Source: Pinus tabuliformis (Eukaryota > Streptophyta > Pinopsida > Pinales > Pinaceae). Taken from it: 64,000 nucleotides of DNA. Under the pieces are notes generated by a model. That model was not told where the DNA came from and did no database searches. It saw nothing but the letters and a program-made list of their open reading frames with translations. This document shows, one piece after another, positions 1 to 10,639 of this stretch. The position numbers and the translations under genes were made by a program. Location of the stretch: assembly GCA_031772625.1 (NCBI GenBank), contig CM062804.1, positions 277,654,598 to 277,718,597 on the forward strand. The letters are read 5' to 3'. Position 1 is the stretch's first letter. Each line of letters opens with the position of its first letter.

Positions 1-1130
1 ATATGGGCCCATGCTTCACTTCAAAAAACACGAAAGTGACTTACATCTGGTTTAATTGAGCTCCATGCTTCTTCTGGAGTGATATTCTTTAAAACCTTAG
101 TAGGAGTGCGATTTATTATGTAATTTGCATAGTTAATTGCTTCTGCCCAATAATTAAGACTAAGTCCTTTAGATTGAAGCATACAATTAGCCATTTCCTT
201 TAAGGTACGATTCTTCCTTTCAGCTACACCATTTTGTTGTGGAGTATATGGAACAGTATGTTGCATTTGAATTCCATTATCAGTGCAAAAGATGAATTTG
301 TTGTTAACATATTCTCAGCCATTATCAGATCTTAGCTTAAGAATTTGATGTCTAGATTATTTTTCAACAAAGGCCTTAAAGGCCAAGAACATGTTAAATA
401 CTTCACTCTTGAGTTTTAAGAAGTATACCCAAGTGTGTCTGGAGAAATCATCAATGAAAGTTAAGAAATACTTGTAGCCAGAGAATGAAACAACTGGAAG
501 TGGACCACATAAATCACTATGCACAAGTTGTAAAGGAGTTGAGGCGTGCCAAGAGGCACGTTTTTCAAAACTATCCCGATGATGTTTTTCGAGTACACAT
601 CCGGAACAAACACAAGATACCATTGGAAGACCTGTCACCATATTTTCTTTACCTAGATTCTGAAGAGAGCGATAGTTTAAGTGACCAAATCGCTCATGCC
701 AAAGTTTGCTTACTTCATCATTATGAGCAACAAATACCGAGGGAAGATTTGATGACCCAAAGTTGTGAAACTTATACAACCTTGTAGAATCATCAGCAAT
801 GCCAATAGCTAAAATCTGTCTAGGATCTCTTAGGTCCTTAATTACAACATCGTGAGGTGAAAATTCAATGATTTTACCTTCACCTGAATGAGTTATCTGA
901 TATACAGATAGAAGGTTGCAGGATAAGGTTGGAACACATAATACATCATTAAATTGACCATTGTCTATATGAACAATTCCAGTCGCTACAACACTAAGAG
1001 ATCTATCATCACCAACATATATATTTTTGGTGTTACCATCATTTAAAGAAGAAAACATGGCTTTGTTTTTGGCCATTTGATAAGAAGCTCCAGAATCAAT
1101 GAGCCACTCATGAGAATGAGAAGAAGAAGA
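1..1130 (-). pseudogene. C0 pol: protease motif, GAG-pre-integrase, integrase core (broken)
   Basis: The minus strand encodes a protease-like DSGASYQM (about 1080-1110), then a GAG-pre-integrase zinc region with the pattern LWHERFGHLNYRSL followed by C-x2-C, then the integrase start LVHSDLCGPLP and, after a stop at 357-359, the motif PYTPQQNGVAERKNRTL with the catalytic glutamate. Codons either side of the stop are in one frame, so it is a nonsense change, not a frameshift. A second stop lies in the usual DNGGEY motif near 300-316. In a working element this polyprotein integrates the cDNA. Confidence 0.88.
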
Positions 1131-1269
1131 TACATTTAGTGCATAGCCAGACCGAGATGCTTGACAACCACATGCAGAAAATGTTATTCCTCAAGGTGAA
1201 GTTGAAGTTGAAGAGTGCTCCAAATGGATGTTATGCTTCTTCATTGCTGCTTCCAAGGCTTCCATCTTC

Positions 1270-2154
1270 TTAAAACATTTGGATTCTAAGTGGCCATCTC
1301 GATTACAAAAGTTGCAATGTCTATCAGTCTTCTTCCCTTTGTTTTATTTGTCTTATCATTCTGTTGAAACGATTTTTCATTTTGAGGCTGAAATTGCTTA
1401 GGACCCTTGTTTGGTTTAGGACCATTCCTTTTAGGATACAACTTCTTAGGATTATTTGAATTTGGTTGCTACTGCGCGGCTAACGCTTTTTGAGAAGAGT
1501 TTCCAAGATTAAGAAGACCAAGGTGTAAGAGTTTTTCTTGTTCTCTTATTAAAGAATCACAAAAGGAATCAAAGGAAGGGGACTTGTAGGCTTGTCCTTG
1601 AGAGATGAAGGCTTCTCTTGTAGAATGGAAGGTGGAAACAAACACAGAATAGGCTGGTCCCAACTTAGTAAGAATGGAATAGATAAGGCTGCTATCTTAT
1701 TTCTTAACCTTAACACCTTCCAAGAGAAGTCTAAGGGTCTTGAACTTGGACAAAAAATCTTCAATGCAAGAAAAATTATTGGGGTCCAATGTAAGCAACT
1801 CATTTTCGAGTTGATGGGCTTTAAGTTCATTTTTAATTCCAAAAAATTTAGTGATCTGTTTCATTACTTCCTCAGGAGTATCAAGTTCTGCAATATGGAA
1901 CTAAGATTGGGAGAAATAGACATCCCTATCAACCCACGTGCTTGATCTTGCCTATTTTCCCATTTAGCTAGCTTATCTTCATCTTTCAGTTTGGTTTCTT
2001 GGCCCGAGGCTATTCTGTAGAGACCTTTACTTCTAAGTAAATCCACAATGTAGGACCACCATTGAAAGTAGTTGGTGCTGTCAAGAATAACTTGGCATGG
2101 ACATTCCATTTTAATAGAAACTGAAGCTATAGATGCTGAAACTAAGTGTTCCAA
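1270..2154 (-). pseudogene. C0 gag with CCHC zinc knuckle (broken)
   Basis: The N-terminal part (about 1864-2154) has the copia gag pattern STNYFQWWSYIVDLLRSKGLY followed by a KWENRQDQARG stretch. Near 1275-1330 the minus strand encodes a zinc knuckle HCNFCNRDGHLESKC (C-x2-C-x4-H-x4-C). The frame between them is split over at least three segments (1469-1663, 1549-1842, 1864-2154) by frameshifts and stops. The family role is the nucleocapsid that packages the element's RNA. Confidence 0.75.
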
Positions 2155-2985
2155 TGGAAAGATCTCGAAAAATTAGGCTGGTTCGAAAACAACGGCTCTG
2201 AAAACGGCTTCCGGATGAAGAAGTTATGGCTTTTTGAAGAAAAGTTGATGAATATGCCGATGAAGTGCGGGAATGTGCAGAAACGAAAAATCCGCCCCCA
2301 CAAAAAGGAGACTTCAACTCAAGACCTCTACTGTCATAAATTAGCTTTGGACCAAGTGAGCTAAACTAAAAGTTTGAGAGAGAGAGGGGGGGGGGGTGTT
2401 TTTTTAGTCACTGAAGCTTTGGGTTGCATGCTTGCTTGAGAAAGCTCTTTTTCCCTACAAAGCAAAAAGCACAAAACCCAACACGGACATACAAAAAAAA
2501 AATGAACCTTACGGCTCGAAGTTAGCTTTAGTCAGAAACTAAATATTTTCCTCAATGTTTCTGATTTTTCGAGATCACACTAAGGCGCAGCGGAAAAGAG
2601 CATACGCATGAGAAAAATCCTTCGTTTCTGTTTCTGATTTTCCCAGATCGCACAGAGTTGCGGGGCAAAGAGCATACACAGAAATGAAAGGTATAGATCT
2701 GGTAATTAAAAAATCTAAATAAACCGAAATAAACAGAGAGAAAATAACTGTAAACTGCAAATAAACATTGTATACCTCCAGATCTTAAAAATGACGTAGC
2801 TAGGGCTACCGAAAACCTTTTCGCATGAAACGAAAGGGGTTCCTCACTGGAACAGATGCTCCTAAGACAATAGAGTAGTCCTCTCGGCCTGAAAGTAGTC
2901 AGAAATAGTAGATCTAGGAAATGACAGTTGGATGCAGTTCTACCGGCTTCAGATTTGGATCACCAATGGACGCGGCCCTCAAATA
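2155..2985 (-). other. C0 5' leader, with a short diverged tandem repeat
   Basis: This is non-coding sequence between the primer-binding site and gag. Around 2559-2690 there are two diverged copies of a ~75-bp block (a CTGATTTT... start, then a GCGCAGCGG-like or TTGCGGGGC core and AAGAGCATAC). A run of G at 2388-2398 follows a GAGAGAGA stretch. No other gene is seen. Confidence 0.6.
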
Positions 2986-2997
2986 GCTCTGATACCA
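2986..2997 (-). promoter_or_regulatory. C0 primer-binding site (tRNA-Met type)
   Basis: On the minus strand TGGTATCAGAGC lies directly inside the LTR edge. This matches the 3' end of initiator tRNA-Met, the usual primer for plant copia elements. Confidence 0.9.
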
Positions 2998-3435
2998 TGT
3001 AGGAATTTACAGGGTAAGTTCCTCAGATAGAACACCAAAGGAAACCACTCACAAACAGATCGCAGATCAATACACCAGTATTTTGACGTGGTTAAAATCC
3101 TCAAAGAGGGAAACAGTCCACGACCTGAGCCAACGCGGCCACTTCAGGCAATTTATTAATAAAAGAATGAAAATTTACATAAGCTTCTCTCATGGACAAT
3201 TACCCTACAAATGACCCTCCATGCTCTTTAAATAGAGATCATGGACCAATCGGGTGTTAAGCCATGGATCAAGTGTCGGTAATACTGAGGAGAGAATGAA
3301 CCGTCAGATCACTACATATCGTGACCATTGGATTGCAAGTTACAAAATGTACATAGTAAAGAAACACACTTTACCTAACTCTACACTAGACCAAGTTATA
3401 CTTAACTATTTCCTATGTGTCGGAATATCCTAACA
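2998..3435 (-). repeat. C0 5' LTR (438 bp)
   Basis: The plus-strand edges are TGTAGGAATTTAC...CGGAATATCCTAACA, giving TG/CA termini, with the primer-binding site abutting at the left. A TATA-like CTATTTAAAG lies on the minus strand near 3225. Only one LTR copy is in the window, so the outer edge was set by the TG/CA rule and by the restart of G1 LTR homology at 3436. Confidence 0.8.
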
Positions 3436-3636
3436 GATTTGTGAAAGTCCCCATCCTACCATTTAAACCCTACTGCGGACCTCATAAAAACATCATTTGG
3501 GGGGAAAATTGCTCTCGAAGTTCACGACTCGAAAACTACTAAAAATAGTAAATAGTGCAGTAAATAAGGAAACATATGAAATTAACTGGAGATCTAGGTT
3601 GAATAGGTGGGTGAACACTAATGTCCACCTAGATCA
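3436..3636 (-). repeat. G1 3' LTR, partial, plus polypurine tract
   Basis: The right edge is GATCA at 3632-3636, mirrored by TGATC at the opposite edge of the other LTR. Directly to the right the minus strand reads CTAAGGAGGGAGGAA, a polypurine tract for plus-strand priming. The alignment with the 5' LTR is clear around AAAAATAGTAAATA and AATCTACACC-type stretches and stops at 3436, where C0 begins. Confidence 0.85.
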
Positions 3637-3639
3637 TTC

Positions 3640-4960
3640 CTCCCTCCTTAGGAAGTGATGGTCCCCATTGCGTGGAGAGCCTCCATGAGGTGAAGGAATT
3701 TTTTGTTGAATCTGGTCCACGCTGAACAACTTGCCCTAGTGAAGGAGTTGGCCTGCTTTGACAACTCGATATATCTGAATCCTCTGTTGGCAAGTTTTCT
3801 TGATATGCGTATCCACAATATGATTAGTTGTGGCTTATTCCATGTACTATGTGTTTAAATATGTTGGTGTGAGCTGTTCTACAATGTTGGATGTGTACAA
3901 CAAGGGTGGAAAGTATGGCCGAAGGCAGTCCACATTTAACACTGGGTGCAGACCAAGGAAGGGTGGAATGCAGAGATCGAAGGAATTGTCCCCTACATCC
4001 TTGGTGATGTTGTATGGCCCATACCAGAGTGGGAAAATCTTGTGGTGGGGTCCAATGAGGCCCTCCTTATGCAAATGTAGCCAAAATTTGTCACCCACCT
4101 GGAACTTGTGCGACACCCAATGCTGATCATGGTGCTGCTTGAATTTAGCATTGTATTTGTCCAATATATCATGGACCTACTCGAGGATGTGTTAAAATCA
4201 CTCAATGATGTTATTAGCCTGTTGGCTTCAGACTAGATGTGAGCTAAATTTGCCTAAGTGGCTATAAATGGTATGACCACATCAATCAGACATAATGGAT
4301 GATATCCCAGCCCTACCTAAAAGAGGATGTGGCATGTTGAGCTATGGAGAGCTCTATTGTGGCTGTGCCGGACATAGGGGAGGCTTTCATCCCATGTGCG
4401 TGGATGGTTTGAGTTGTACATGCGCAAAATGTACACGATCATCCTGTTGGCGACCTATGTTTGGCCATCAGTTTGAGGGTGGAATGTCCTGGACTTACTA
4501 ACTTTGTTATCCAGCATTGACCAGACTCTTCACAAAAATTCACTTAGGAATCCGATGTCCCGATTTGAGACAATGGGATGTGGGATCCCAAAGTGTACAC
4601 ACACTCGCTCATGGAAGAGCTTAGCAGTGGCCTCTATTATGATACTCTTCTTGCAAGCCACCGTAACAGCCATCTTAGAGAATTTGTTGATGACCACAAA
4701 AATGTAGTTGTTGCCACGATTTGTAGAAGGAAGGCCCAACATGTAATCCATGGAGATGGATTCCCCAGGTCGATTAGGAGTAGGCATAGGAGTATATAGG
4801 CTTTTCTTCTTAATGCTTACTTTGGCAATGGCGTAGGCAGTGCATGATCGAATGTACTTCCCAACATCCTAATGAAGGTTCGACCAATTAAAATACTTTT
4901 GTAGTACTGCCACAATTCTCTCTAATCCGAAATGTCCATCGACTCAACTATAGTGGGCCT
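3640..4960 (-). pseudogene. G1 integrase (broken)
   Basis: The minus strand encodes the core motif PGESISMDYMLGLPST with the first catalytic aspartate (about 4740-4780), then HFGIPHPIVSNRDIGFLSEF with the second. The C-terminal part has the VGDKFWLHLHKEGL...KIFPLWYGPY and PVLNVDCLRPY patterns typical of gypsy integrase C-termini (3847-4164). Frames are interrupted between the blocks. The role in the family is insertion of the cDNA. Confidence 0.85.
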
Positions 4961-6500
4961 CCTAAATCATCCTAGAACACTCACTTTAAGGAACACATAT
5001 ATGTCTCGGGTGGCATAACAGTGCATCTTAGAGGTGAAAATTTGGAACTTTCTTACCTTCCAGAGTGTCTGGTATGTGCTACTGAATTCTGGATTGCTCT
5101 TGTAAAGATGCATCCACATTGAAGTCTCGTGCCCAAAGTATTCGACCATAGTGATCAGTTCCCTGACTGGTGGTTGGACGAGGCAGCCTGCAACATTATT
5201 AGTGCTGCATTTCTTGTACTTAATGTTGAAATGGAACTGTTGTAGGTATGTCGGCCATTTCTGATGGCAATCATTCTGCAACTTCCCTTGTGTCTGTATG
5301 AACTACAGGGGTCGTTGGTCTGTGTGGATGGTCGATTCCTTCCCCATAATGTAATGCTTCCACTGAAGTTGGGCCTTCACAATAGAATACATTTCTTTGT
5401 CATAGGTGGGATACCTTCAAACTGTATCTGAAAGTGTGTCACTGTGGTAAGCCACTAGATGCCCTTGTTGAGTAACAACTTCACCAGTAGCATAGTCAAA
5501 GGCATGTGTCTCAATATCAAATGGTTGTTGCAGGTATGCTAATGTGAGAACTCATGCCGAGAAGAGGTGATGCTTCAACTTAGAAAGCTCAAAAAAAAAA
5601 AACTTTTTTTCATTCCACTATTGGTGACTTGACCTAAAAGGCGAACTGATATGAGAGAACCCCAACATGAACCTGCTGTAGAAATTGGTAAGACGCATAA
5701 ATCTGCGGAGAACTGTTAGAGTTTTTGGGGCTAGCCAATCTCGAATGACTTTTATCTTGGCTGGGTTCACATGCACACATTGCTCATCAATGATATACCT
5801 CAGATATTGGACCTGGTTTATGCGAAAAGTTCATTTCTCCAAATTGGCACAGAAATTGTGTTTTCGTAGGGTTTGGAGGACGTGTCGAATGTGGTGGAGG
5901 TTCTCTTCCCAACTTTGGCTAAATATCAAGATGTCATATAAATACACCACCACTAATGCATTGGTGAAGGGTCGCAATATGTCATCCATCAATCTCATGA
6001 ATGGTGTGGGGGAATTCGTCAACCCGACAAGCATGACCAACCATTCAAAAAGGCCCTCCTTGGATTTGAAGGTAGTCTTCCACACATAAGAGGGCTTGAT
6101 AGGCACCTGGTGATAACAAAATTTCAAATCAATCTTACTAAAATATTTGGCCCCTTTGAGCTGGTCTAGAAGGTCATCAATCTGTGGGATTGGGTACCTA
6201 TTTTGTACAATGATCTTGTTCAGTGCCCCATATTCAATACAGAGTCTCCAGGTCCCATCCTTCTTCTGTACCAATACAATATGGCTCCCACTCAGTGATG
6301 AGATTGTCTTGATGTGCCCTTTATGCAACAACTCCTGAATCTTCCTCTTGATCTCATCATTCTTTAGAACAGAGCATCGATAGATCGTTCCATTGGGTAG
6401 TAGTGTGCCCGGGGTCAGATCGATTGAGTGTTTGACCGAACATTGAAAATACACCCCCTAGGTGAGGAGAAAAAGTCCTTGTACTCCTCCATGACCTTTC
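4961..6500 (-). pseudogene. G1 reverse transcriptase and RNase H (broken)
   Basis: 5831-6454 encodes reverse transcriptase: LVQKKDGTWRLCIEYGALN, then IDDLLDQLKGAKYFSKIDL, and a catalytic box degraded to VVVYLYDILIFS where YLDD is expected. 4967-5281 encodes the RNase H end, with FNIKYKKCSTNNVAGCLV where D-ALSR is usual. Between them, sequence resembling the RNase H core is spread over several frames. The damaged catalytic box and stops make the copy inactive. Confidence 0.85.
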
Positions 6501-8160
6501 CCATATTCTGTTCTTGTGTGGAGGAGCCCTATTTGGAGCTCGTGGCCACAATATTATTCTTGCAGTGACACCAAATCATAAGGAAAACAAATTTCCTTGT
6601 CTATGAAATGATCTTATTGCATTTCTTTGTAGTGATCAAAGAGATGGCGGTAGGCGGGGCTACCTCTAGTATCATGTATGGCTTATTTCCAGAAATAGTA
6701 ATCACAGAGAGAGGTATAGACTCATAGACAACATTCCACTTGCACAAGTATGGTTGTCCTAATAATACATCACAAAATTCAAGAGGGGAAACATCACAGA
6801 GTACCTCATCTGTGAAGGGCTTGATGTTGTAGGGAAGGCAACACTACTCACTAATGCAAAGATCTCATCGTTCATGAAGCCACTAGATGGTGTATGACTG
6901 CAGATGTGTTGTAGTCAATAGGCCCACCCGCTTCATGACCTCTGCTAAAATGAGGTTCTTCTAGCTCCTCCTCTTGACAATGAACTGTGTGGAGAACCCT
7001 TCACCCACATATGTGAGTGGAAGAGGCGTTCCTCCTCCTCTAGATCTTCACACACATTCTTATGGATCTTGATGGTGGCCACTGTGGCACTGCGCTCCAC
7101 ATTAATGATCTGATTCACTTTGTCATCCCCCTTATCGGGTTCTAACTCAGAGTCAGAACATGCATATTATTTGTAAGCCTTCAGCTTGGCCACCAATGAG
7201 TGCTTGGATGGACACACACTCGTGTTGTGATTGGAGCTCTTATGGAAGTCACACAATTTTCCCGTGTCCTTATTTTTCTTCAAGGTGTTGTTCTTTGTTT
7301 GCAGCTTCAGTGGTTTGTCCCAGGTTGCCCCACTTTGGCTTTGTCCTTTGCTCTACGATTTGGGGGAGCCTTTCCCTTGCTTCAGATTCACAGATCCAAA
7401 GTGTCACTTCTTCTTTATAAAATTCTGCACAATCTTGACAACATATCGGTATGCCATGTCGAGTGAGGAGATGTTAAGGAACTCCATCTCACTGTAGATG
7501 TACCTTTGTAGGTATCCGCGATAATTGAGTGCCAAATGTCACTCAGAATCCTTAATACCCAACTTTGTGTGAAGGGTATGGAAAACATTGGTAAACTCTA
7601 GCACGTCTTCATCCCTTCCCTAACGCAATGTGGTCTACTTTATATATTTATCATCATAGCTCTTGACAGGGTAGTACTACTCCTTAATGGCATCCCATAA
7701 TGAATTCTAGGTGGGTGTGGATGAAAATAGAGAAGGTGTACTTTTGTCCTTCTTCTCACAGTACACCAATCCTTGATGTGGGGGGTGGATTTGAGAAGTG
7801 CAAAAGTAATAGTTTCCTAGCTAGAAAAATCATGAAGAAAAAATATCCTTCTAGCAGATTTAACCATTTATCTACCACGTCTGCATCTATCTGTCCTTCA
7901 AATATGGGGATGTCAATGTTAACTTGTGCCTCAAAGGTTGTAGCACTTCCAGAGTAGTTTCTAGAAGAAGATGAGTCGCCCTTGGGTAACCCCTGAAAGA
8001 TCTGGGCAAAGTTGTTCATAATCACATTCCTCTGTCACTCGAGGGCTTATTCGAGAAATATTTTGAAAACATCTCTTTCCCCCTCATATTTCCTCTCTTC
8101 TGCCATAAGAGGTCATCGGGATTTATGAGGCTGGTCTTGCAAAGGTTCGACCAGTTCCAG
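6501..8160 (-). pseudogene. G1 gag and protease region (broken)
   Basis: The start region (7756-8025) contains IPIFEGQIDADVVDKWLNLLEGYF, the gag capsid pattern of gypsy elements. Around 7200-7260 the minus strand encodes CDFHKSSNHNTSVC, a zinc-knuckle variant seen in plant gag proteins. The stretch 6560-7150 should hold the protease but I did not find an intact D-S/T-G. Plus-strand frames through 7160-7500 are antisense shadows. Confidence 0.7.
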
Positions 8161-8220
8161 ACCTAACTACTTATATCCCGACCTCGTTGGGGACATGCAA
8201 AGAAAGAAAGAGAAAGAGTA

Positions 8221-8236
8221 GATCACTTTGATACCA
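8221..8236 (-). promoter_or_regulatory. G1 primer-binding site
   Basis: The minus strand reads TGGTATCAAAGTGATC just inside the 5' LTR, a primer-binding site of the tRNA-Met class. Confidence 0.85.
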
Positions 8237-8237
8237 T

Positions 8238-8802
8238 TGATCTGAGCATAAACATGAATGCAACAAATTAAAAATATAACTATAAATAAAAATGTTGCAG
8301 AAGTAACACTTCATTTCATTAATATCAAATACTGAAATATGCTTACAAAATAGAATGGAAATAAACCTATAACGGGCGATGGTAGCTTATCTCTGAGAAG
8401 AGATGTGGTGGCTACACACCAATGAACTATGTTACAATGAGACTCAAGGGCCTATTTATTATTGAACAATAAAGGAAAACCATAAACAACCAAAACCCTA
8501 ACCTGAGGAGATGGAACGCCAAGCGTTTGTGGGCCCCGTTGGGGTTAGTTGGGCAGCCAAATTCTCGGGGTCATAACTTGGCCATATTATCTCCATTTGG
8601 TGCATACGATACCTTGTTGGAAAGATCTCTTTGAGTAAAGGACCACATAAAAACACCGTTTAGTGGGTCAAAATTTCTCCAAAAGTTTAGGACCCGAAAA
8701 ACTGTTAAAAATAGTAAATACTGCAATAAACAAGGAAACAAATGAAATTGACTAGACATCTAGGTGGAATAGAAGGGTGGCCACCAATATCCACCTCGAT
8801 CA
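8238..8802 (-). repeat. G1 5' LTR (565 bp)
   Basis: The plus-strand edges are TGATCTGAGC...CACCTCGATCA, giving matching TGATC/GATCA termini. The right part repeats 3436-3636. A TATA-like AATAAATAGG lies on the minus strand near 8455. No target duplication can be checked because the other outer edge is outside the window. Confidence 0.85.
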
Positions 8803-9625
8803 GCTTGATCAATTAGTTATCTACTAATTTGACAATTTCTACATTCTTATTTTAACGCATGTTCTCCATAATACATAATACATAATATGATCATTAGGAC
8901 ATGCATTAATAGATTGATACGCTATTCTAATATATTTCATAATGGCATGAAAATATTTGTATGTGTGAGGTAAAATACTTGATGGTTGGGACATAAATTC
9001 ACCTAACAATTTACAACATAATTAGAAAAACAATATTTCTTAATATAAAGAATATTAATTGTACATATTGCATCCAAATTTTACAGATAATCAACCAACA
9101 ATAAAAATAAGAGAAAACCAAAAACTTTTATTATTAAGTACTAAATGTCACAGAATATATTACATACCTTAGAAGATATGTGACACAAGTGTCTGAAAAA
9201 CCATTCATAACGTTTAAGTTCACTAGCAACAATATAGCGAAGAGAAGAATTGTTTTGGAGCCTTCATAAAGAGTTTTTGTTTCCTTCAATTAGAGGTCTA
9301 TTGAAAACACCATCTACTTGGTCGTCATCATCATCCATTCCAACATTATGAAATTCCATCTAGCTCAATATATTTTTCCCCTATTCTTTAACTATGTTAT
9401 TAGCATCATCATATTCTTGTATAGGATCATTAACTTGATCTTCAATATTCACTCCACGTTCCTAACAAGTGCTTGTATAATGGCCATGCAATCCTAATCC
9501 ATGGCCAATGCACTACGATATTGTTTCTTTACAATTATAAAGAATCAAGTAATATTAGTGTATAAGCAAATATTTAAATGATACAAAATTTTAAAAATAT
9601 AATATAGGAAAACAAATATAGCAAA
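8803..9625. other. AT-rich DNA with a possible degraded exon
   Basis: On the minus strand around 9168-9475 there is a weakly coding stretch: acidic QVNDPIQEYDDANN, then, after stops, LRYIVASELKRYEWFFRH followed by AG|GTATGT, a plausible splice donor at about 9168. I do not recognise the protein. It could be a fragment of a DNA-transposon gene or chance. The rest shows nothing. Confidence 0.3.
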
Positions 9626-9639
9626 GCCTAACAACAAAG

Positions 9640-9900
9640 ACAACTTAGCTGAGAGTGAGAAACAAAGACAACAAATTAGTGATGAAGCTTGTGCAATTTA
9701 TCAATATGTTTATGAGTATGTTGAAAAAATATTAGAAAATTGTTAGTTTTTCTGAAATTTAGTAAGAGAGGCACTTTGTGAGATATATACTCTCAACCAA
9801 TAAAAACAACCTATTCTTATTGTTCGTACATCATTATGTCACATTCTTTGTTGATTTCACTTGGAGACTACAAGTTTGTTGTCGATGGAAACTTTCCCCC
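9640..9900. repeat. Repeat A, copy 1
   Basis: This is a ~270-bp block containing GAGAGTGAGAAACAAAGACA, GAAGCTTGTGCAATTTATCA, a TAAGAGAGGCACTTTGTGAG stretch and GTCGATGGAAACTTTCCC. It recurs diverged at 10040 and 12570. It is followed by a G-strand telomere-like tract (TTAGGGGTT, TAAGGGTT, 9925-10010). Confidence 0.75.
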
Positions 9901-10039
9901 ACCCAACTAATTGGAGAACATGGTTTAATTTATAAGGGGTTCAAAGCTTATGAATTAGGGGTTAATGCATTAAGGGTTAATAGTTATTGACAACCAAGCA
10001 TTAGGGGTACTTAAAGGTTGGTGGTCTAGATGGACAAAC

Positions 10040-10310
10040 CAACTTAGGTGAGAGAAAGAAACAAAAACAACAAATGAATGATGAAACTTGTGCAATTTAT
10101 TAAGATGTTTATGAAATATGTTGAAATTCTTTTAGGAAAAATGTTACTTTTCTTGACATCTATAAAGAGAGACATTGTGTGAGATAGATAGTCACAACCA
10201 TCAAAACTAACCTATAAGATTATTTCACCTTCATCATCATGTCATATTCTTCCTTGATTCCACTTGGTGACCATGTGGGATTTTAAGTCGATGGAAACTT
10301 TCCCTCTAAT
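10040..10310. repeat. Repeat A, copy 2
   Basis: Same block as copy 1 and in the same orientation, ending in GTCGATGGAAACTTTCCC at about 10288-10305. It is followed immediately by the C-strand telomere-like tract. Confidence 0.75.
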
Positions 10311-10317
10311 TCCTTTC

Positions 10318-10630
10318 TAGTAACCCACCCCTAACCTCTAAACCATTAACCAACACTAACCCTTTAATTAGGAATAACCCCTAACCCCTTAGACTCGATC
10401 CCCCTAATCCTTAGCACCTTAACTCAATTTCAACTAATTGAGCCTTAAACCCCTAACCCCTAATGCCCTAACCTTTAACACCTAAACCATTCAATATTAA
10501 AACCTTAACCAATAATCCCTTATCCCTTAAGCTCCATTAACCTCTAAATACCCTAGGCCCTAAACCCCGTAAACCTAACTTAAACCCTAAGAAATTAACC
10601 ACTAACCACTTAACCTATTAACAACTAATT
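10318..10630. repeat. Degenerate telomere-like tract (CCCTAA type)
   Basis: About 300 bp of irregular CCCTAA, CCCTAACC, CCTTAACC and CCCCTAATC units. The units vary from 6 to 10 bases and no perfect CCCTAAA run survives. It looks like an old interstitial telomeric-type array. Confidence 0.7.
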
Positions 10631-10639
10631 ACCTTAACT

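Larger units (their letters stand above)
1..3435 (-). mobile_element. C0: Ty1/copia retrotransposon, 5' part, cut by the window edge
   Basis: Reading the minus strand from 3435 to 1, one sees a 5' LTR, a tRNA-Met-type primer-binding site, a long leader, gag, a protease motif, a GAG-pre-integrase region and the integrase core. This order (integrase before reverse transcriptase) is diagnostic of Ty1/copia. Reverse transcriptase, RNase H and the 3' LTR lie left of the window. The element inserted into the 3' LTR of the gypsy element G1: sequence right of 3435 continues a G1 LTR copy. Several stops interrupt the frame, so it is not intact. Confidence 0.9.
3436..8802 (-). mobile_element. G1: Ty3/gypsy retrotransposon, 3' LTR truncated by C0
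   Basis: The minus-strand order is 5' LTR, primer-binding site, gag, protease region, reverse transcriptase, RNase H, integrase, polypurine tract, 3' LTR; this is the Ty3/gypsy order. The part of the 3' LTR present (3436-3636) aligns with about 8600-8802 with many mismatches, so the insertion is old. The missing remainder of the 3' LTR should lie beyond C0, left of the window. No chromodomain was recognised after the integrase. All frames carry stops. Confidence 0.88.

Noticed and set aside
485..787. A 100-codon plus-strand frame
   Set aside because: Antisense to the C0 integrase zinc region, which is clearly conserved.
7160..7500. Three overlapping plus-strand frames, hydrophobic
   Set aside because: They are antisense to the zinc-knuckle region of G1 gag.
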